From Methanospirillum hungatei (lineage in GTDB: Archaea; Halobacteriota; Methanomicrobia; Methanomicrobiales; Methanospirillaceae): DNA of 7,047 nucleotides. Below are positions 5,214 to 7,047 of the stretch, in pieces. Positions within the stretch are counted from its first letter, which is position 1. Every line of letters starts with the position of its first letter. Made by a program: the position numbers and the translations under genes. The notes under the pieces were generated by a model. The model worked only from the letters and a program-made list of their open reading frames with translations, made no database searches and was not told where the DNA came from. The stretch lies in the NCBI RefSeq assembly GCF_020216685.1, contig NZ_JAIWNS010000228.1:1-7047 (forward strand), given 5' to 3'.

Positions 5214-5813
5214 TTATGACCGTGTGGTCAGAGCTGACCCAAGGGCAAATCCCTTATCATATGCCTCTTTCAGCAGGTCAGGGAACCGGTCCAGATCCAC
5301 CTTATTATCCATGTCTTTTATGAGCAACTCATCTGCAAGTCTGCAGTCAAGGATATCACAAAACGCCAGGGTGGAGATCTTTATCCCGTCAAAGTTATTG
5401 GGCAGGTTCATGCCTGATATTGATAACAGCAGGGTCTTTCTGGTTTTGCGTTTCTCTGCTGGGATCAGGGGTGCCTTTCGCTCATATTTTGCGCAATAAA
5501 AAACCTGGCACCGGTCCATGAATGATTTCAGGTGGCCGGGAACTCCCATGGTCATGACCGGTGTGGCGATGATGAGGCTGTCCATGTTTTTGAGGAACGA
5601 ATAGATAGGGATCATATCATCTTCCATGATGCAGGAGGACTGTTCCTTGCAGTAATACATCTCCCTGCAAGATGAGAACTCAAGGGATGGTACATCAATG
5701 AGGGTCACCTCGCATCCTGCCTTTTCAGCTCCTGCTATTGCCTGTTTTAAAAGTTTTGCCGTATTTCCTTCCGGAAGAGGACTTCCCAGAAGCGCAAGGA
5801 TTTGTGGTTTCAT
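5214..5813 (-). CDS. Flavodoxin-fold NADPH-dependent FMN reductase / iron-sulfur flavoprotein-like
   Basis: A 199-aa protein of the NADPH-dependent FMN reductase superfamily. GSPLPEGNT (10-18) is the FMN phosphate-binding loop after the first beta strand, and IIATPVMTMGVPGHLKSFMDR (81-101, landmark only) is the typical flavin-contacting segment with P92-G93 and the following helix. In methanogen iron-sulfur flavoproteins (Isf) a compact Cys motif near residue 50 binds a 4Fe-4S cluster. Here that region has C49, C55 and C61 (plus C34), with wider spacing and one Cys fewer than the usual compact motif, so cluster binding is uncertain. Isf-type proteins pass electrons to O2 or peroxide, which suits the neighbourhood. 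No strong Shine-Dalgarno precedes 5813. It is divergent from the zinc-ribbon gene; an AT-rich TATA-like stretch (5894-5901) lies in the shared 144-bp region. Function as a flavin-dependent reductase is likely; the physiological substrate is unknown. Confidence 0.85.
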   Translation of the reverse strand: MKPQILALLGSPLPEGNTAKLLKQAIAGAEKAGCEVTLIDVPSLEFSSCREMYYCKEQSSCIMEDDMIPIYSFLKNMDSLIIATPVMTMGVPGHLKSFMDRCQVFYCAKYERKAPLIPAEKRKTRKTLLLSISGMNLPNNFDGIKISTLAFCDILDCRLADELLIKDMDNKVDLDRFPDLLKEAYDKGFALGSALTTRS

Positions 5814-5930
5814 ACTATACAGTTCACATCATCTGTCTTTAATTCACTGTCTTTCCTATCAGGTTCATTTCATGATCCAGTGAAAATTGCTGGTATTATA
5901 TCCTGAATCGAGTCTATTCTGAAAAATACG

Positions 5931-5950
5931 GATTCGAATCAGTTATAAAG
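5931..5950 (+). promoter_or_regulatory. Palindrome and TATA-like sequence before the zinc-ribbon gene
   Basis: GATTCGAATC (5931-5940) is a perfect 10-bp palindrome directly followed by AGTTATAAAG, a TATA-like stretch. If this TATA is used, transcription would begin near 5970, at the second possible start codon, giving a leaderless mRNA. A second TATA-like sequence, TATTATAT (5894-5901), would give a short leader instead. The palindrome could be an operator overlapping the transcription factor B recognition element. All of this is inferred from position. Confidence 0.35.
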
Positions 5951-5957
5951 ATCAAGG

Positions 5958-6197
5958 ATGATTACTGATATGGTGACAACCGTGACCGAAGCAAAAAAGG
6001 TCAAGGCTGGCGAAAAGGTCGGCCCGGGAAAATACGTATGTATTGATTGTGGCAAAGCACTTGAATTTACCGAGGCTGAACAGGATTTACGCAAATGCCC
6101 TGCCTGTGCCTGTGAGATGTATGACTGCTTCCCCATGACGCACATCCGCGAAGATGTAAAGACGCCTGAGGATGCAATCAATCCACCAAAACGGTAA
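5958..6197 (+). CDS. Small zinc-ribbon / rubredoxin-like protein
   Basis: A 79-aa protein (75 aa if it starts at the ATG at 5970). The core GPGKYVCIDCGKALEF (22-37) followed by LRKCPACACEMYDCF (44-58) gives two CxxC knuckles (C28/C31 and C47/C50) expected to hold Zn or Fe, plus extra cysteines C52 and C57. The pattern G.Y.C..CG...........CP.C is that of small zinc-ribbon proteins that accompany redox genes. The C-terminal 20 residues are hydrophilic and probably flexible. A rubredoxin-like electron carrier is an alternative, but the first knuckle lacks the usual rubredoxin surroundings. It sits between the flavoprotein and the desulforedoxin/peroxiredoxin cluster, so a redox or regulatory role is inferred. 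Both possible starts have AAGG/GGATGAT-type sequence upstream; I keep the longer form with moderate confidence. Confidence 0.75.
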   Translation: MITDMVTTVTEAKKVKAGEKVGPGKYVCIDCGKALEFTEAEQDLRKCPACACEMYDCFPMTHIREDVKTPEDAINPPKR

Positions 6198-6210
6198 TTT
6201 TCTTTTTTTT
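6198..6210 (+). terminator. T-tract terminator after the zinc-ribbon gene
   Basis: Directly after the TAA stop comes TTTTCTTTTTTTT, including eight consecutive T. Archaeal RNA polymerase terminates at such T-runs without needing a hairpin. Read-through into the next gene 57 bp downstream is possible, since I find no clear TATA box in the gap. Confidence 0.55.
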
Positions 6211-6266
6211 GTCCGGCCCAACGCCACGTATCGTCTGATGAACATATTCTTTCGGAGGAGATTTCA

Positions 6267-6392
6267 ATGGTAAATGTATCAGAAGAAGGACAGGTATATG
6301 AGTGTGAAATCTGTGGAAATGTAGTAAAAGTGCTTGAAGTCGGAGGGGGAGAACTCGTCTGCTGTGGTGAACCGATGGTTCTGCAGGGGTGA
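6267..6392 (+). CDS. Free-standing desulforedoxin-domain protein (desulfoferrodoxin N-domain type)
   Basis: A 41-aa protein preceded by a strong Shine-Dalgarno, GGAGGAG, six nt before the ATG. Residues 11-40 run [20 protein letters not shown] then [11 protein letters not shown]13/C16 and the adjacent pair C32/C33 are the four ligands of a desulforedoxin-type Fe(Cys)4 centre, and CCGEPM is diagnostic for this domain. In desulfoferrodoxin the domain is fused to a superoxide reductase (neelaredoxin) module. Here the gene ends in TGA straight after it, with no sign of a frameshifted remainder: the next gene begins 5 bp later and is unrelated. It should be a small one-electron carrier, plausibly feeding the peroxide/superoxide-reducing enzymes nearby. 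It is short but convincing. Confidence 0.9.
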   Translation: MVNVSEEGQVYECEICGNVVKVLEVGGGELVCCGEPMVLQG

Positions 6393-6397
6393 GGGGC

Positions 6398-6736
6398 ATG
6401 TCTTCAGGGATGGATGATCTTGAGAAGAAGATAGGAAAGGTCCCCAAAATCTTTAAGAAACTGGCTGAGACCGACCCTGACATACATGAGATGATTCTCC
6501 GCCTGGACCAGTATATCTGGGATGACGGAGCATTGTCCCGAAAGACAAAAAAACTCATCGCGATTGCCATTGCTGCTTCCATGAGGGACCAGCATGCGAT
6601 CAAGGCCCAGATGGCAGGAGCAAAAAACCTGGGAGTAACCAAGGATGAAGTCGAAGAAGCTCTCCGGGTTGCGTATCTCCTGGCCGGAATGCCTGCCTAT
6701 GTGAACGGAAAGGTAATTGAAGAAGAGATAATGTGA
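6398..6736 (+). CDS. Carboxymuconolactone decarboxylase / AhpD-like family protein without CxxC
   Basis: A 112-aa all-helical protein. Residues 50-104 (TKKLIAIAIAASMRDQHAIK, then AQMAGAKNLGVTKDEVEEAL and VAYLLAGMPAYVNG) match the CMD/AhpD core. Active AhpD-type proteins carry CxxC and a following His in the segment after the AIA.AS helix. Aligned on the conserved Ile and Gly spacing, those positions here are D64, A67 and Q71, so there is no cysteine at all in the protein. It therefore cannot work by the AhpD dithiol mechanism; H66 and D64 are the only obvious candidates for chemistry, or it may be structural. The start at 6398 is chosen because GGGGTGAGG, a good archaeal Shine-Dalgarno, lies just upstream, overlapping the end of the desulforedoxin gene. 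An ATG at 6410 is the alternative. The peroxiredoxin follows after 6 bp. Confidence 0.85.
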   Translation: MSSGMDDLEKKIGKVPKIFKKLAETDPDIHEMILRLDQYIWDDGALSRKTKKLIAIAIAASMRDQHAIKAQMAGAKNLGVTKDEVEEALRVAYLLAGMPAYVNGKVIEEEIM

Positions 6737-6742
6737 TTGTAT

Positions 6743-7047
6743 ATGTGTTATGAAGAAGAGTGCGAATGTGACTGTGTGGGATTTCCAATCCTTGGTGAGC
6801 CTGCACCGGATTTTGAAGCGGTAACAACCCATGGAAAATTAAAACTATCCGACCTGAAGGGTAAATGGGTAGTGCTCTTCTCCCATCCGGCAGACTTTAC
6901 CCCGGTCTGTACTACTGAATTTATTGCATTTTCACAGGCTGAGGCTGAGTTTAAAGCACTCAATGTTCAGCTGATCGGTCTTTCCATCGACAGTGTCCAT
7001 TCCCACCTGGCATGGGTCATGAATGTCAAGGAGAAGATGGGAGTTGA
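6743..7047 (+). CDS. Peroxiredoxin (AhpC/TSA family), 3' end outside window
   Basis: The first 101 codons of a thiol peroxidase that reduces hydrogen peroxide and alkyl hydroperoxides. After a short extension, [20 protein letters not shown] (18-37) leads to the active-site segment [21 protein letters not shown] (43-63, landmark only), with peroxidatic C56 in the P-x-x-x-T/S-x-x-C context (P49, T53, C56). [13 protein letters not shown] follows, as in Prx6-like archaeal peroxiredoxins. The resolving cysteine, if any, would be beyond the window. The N-terminal extension [11 protein letters not shown] has four cysteines (2, 7, 9, 11) among acidic residues, which is unusual. The ATG at 6743 is six bases after the stop of the preceding gene, with GTGATT as a weak Shine-Dalgarno, so translation is probably coupled. 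A TTG at 6737 is a less likely start. Confidence 0.93.
   Translation, partial: MCYEEECECDCVGFPILGEPAPDFEAVTTHGKLKLSDLKGKWVVLFSHPADFTPVCTTEFIAFSQAEAEFKALNVQLIGLSIDSVHSHLAWVMNVKEKMGV

Noticed and set aside
5925..5945. GGATTCGAATC resembles the T-arm of a tRNA gene
   Set aside because: No acceptor, D-arm or anticodon stem can be assembled around it. It is better described as a 10-bp DNA palindrome next to a TATA-like sequence.

Overview
The window looks like chromosome from a methanogenic archaeon, most likely a Methanomicrobiales member of the Methanospirillum/Methanoregula type. The reasons are indirect: archaeal TATA boxes rather than -35/-10 promoters, a winged-HTH/double-PAS regulator of a kind common in that order, and an oxygen-defence gene set typical of strict anaerobes (rubrerythrin, free-standing desulforedoxin domain, iron-sulfur-flavoprotein-like reductase, AhpD-like protein, peroxiredoxin). 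No taxonomic marker gene is present, so the assignment is an inference.

Left part (1-1914): two tandem minus-strand paralogues of the YspA/DUF2493 branch of the SLOG (Rossmann-like nucleotide-binding) superfamily, 136 and 137 aa. The duplication seems to cover whole transcription units. Each copy has its own TATA box, a leader of roughly 80-100 nt with a hairpin of conserved loop (GGTGCT in the transcript) but different stem, a Shine-Dalgarno, the ORF, and a 3' hairpin with a conserved ACCCTCCT loop but different stem. This paired, covarying RNA architecture is the most unusual thing in the window. A 13-bp-arm inverted repeat lies just upstream of the second copy's TATA box. The flanks (1-517, 1115-1273 and 1915-2310) hold no gene I can support.

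Middle (2311-5213): a minus-strand regulator (N-terminal wHTH, two PAS domains, GAF-like C-terminal region) ending in a strong hairpin that overlaps its stop codon. Upstream, in the same direction, lies a rubrerythrin. RadC is divergent from rubrerythrin.

Right part (5214-7047): a flavodoxin-fold reductase converges on radC with no base between the two stop codons. A zinc-ribbon protein gene is divergent from the reductase and is followed by a T-tract. Then comes a compact cluster: a 41-aa desulforedoxin-domain protein, a carboxymuconolactone decarboxylase/AhpD-like protein without the usual CxxC, and a peroxiredoxin cut off by the window edge. Spacing of 5-6 bp between these three suggests one mRNA. 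Together with rubrerythrin and the reductase they form an oxygen/peroxide-detoxification neighbourhood.
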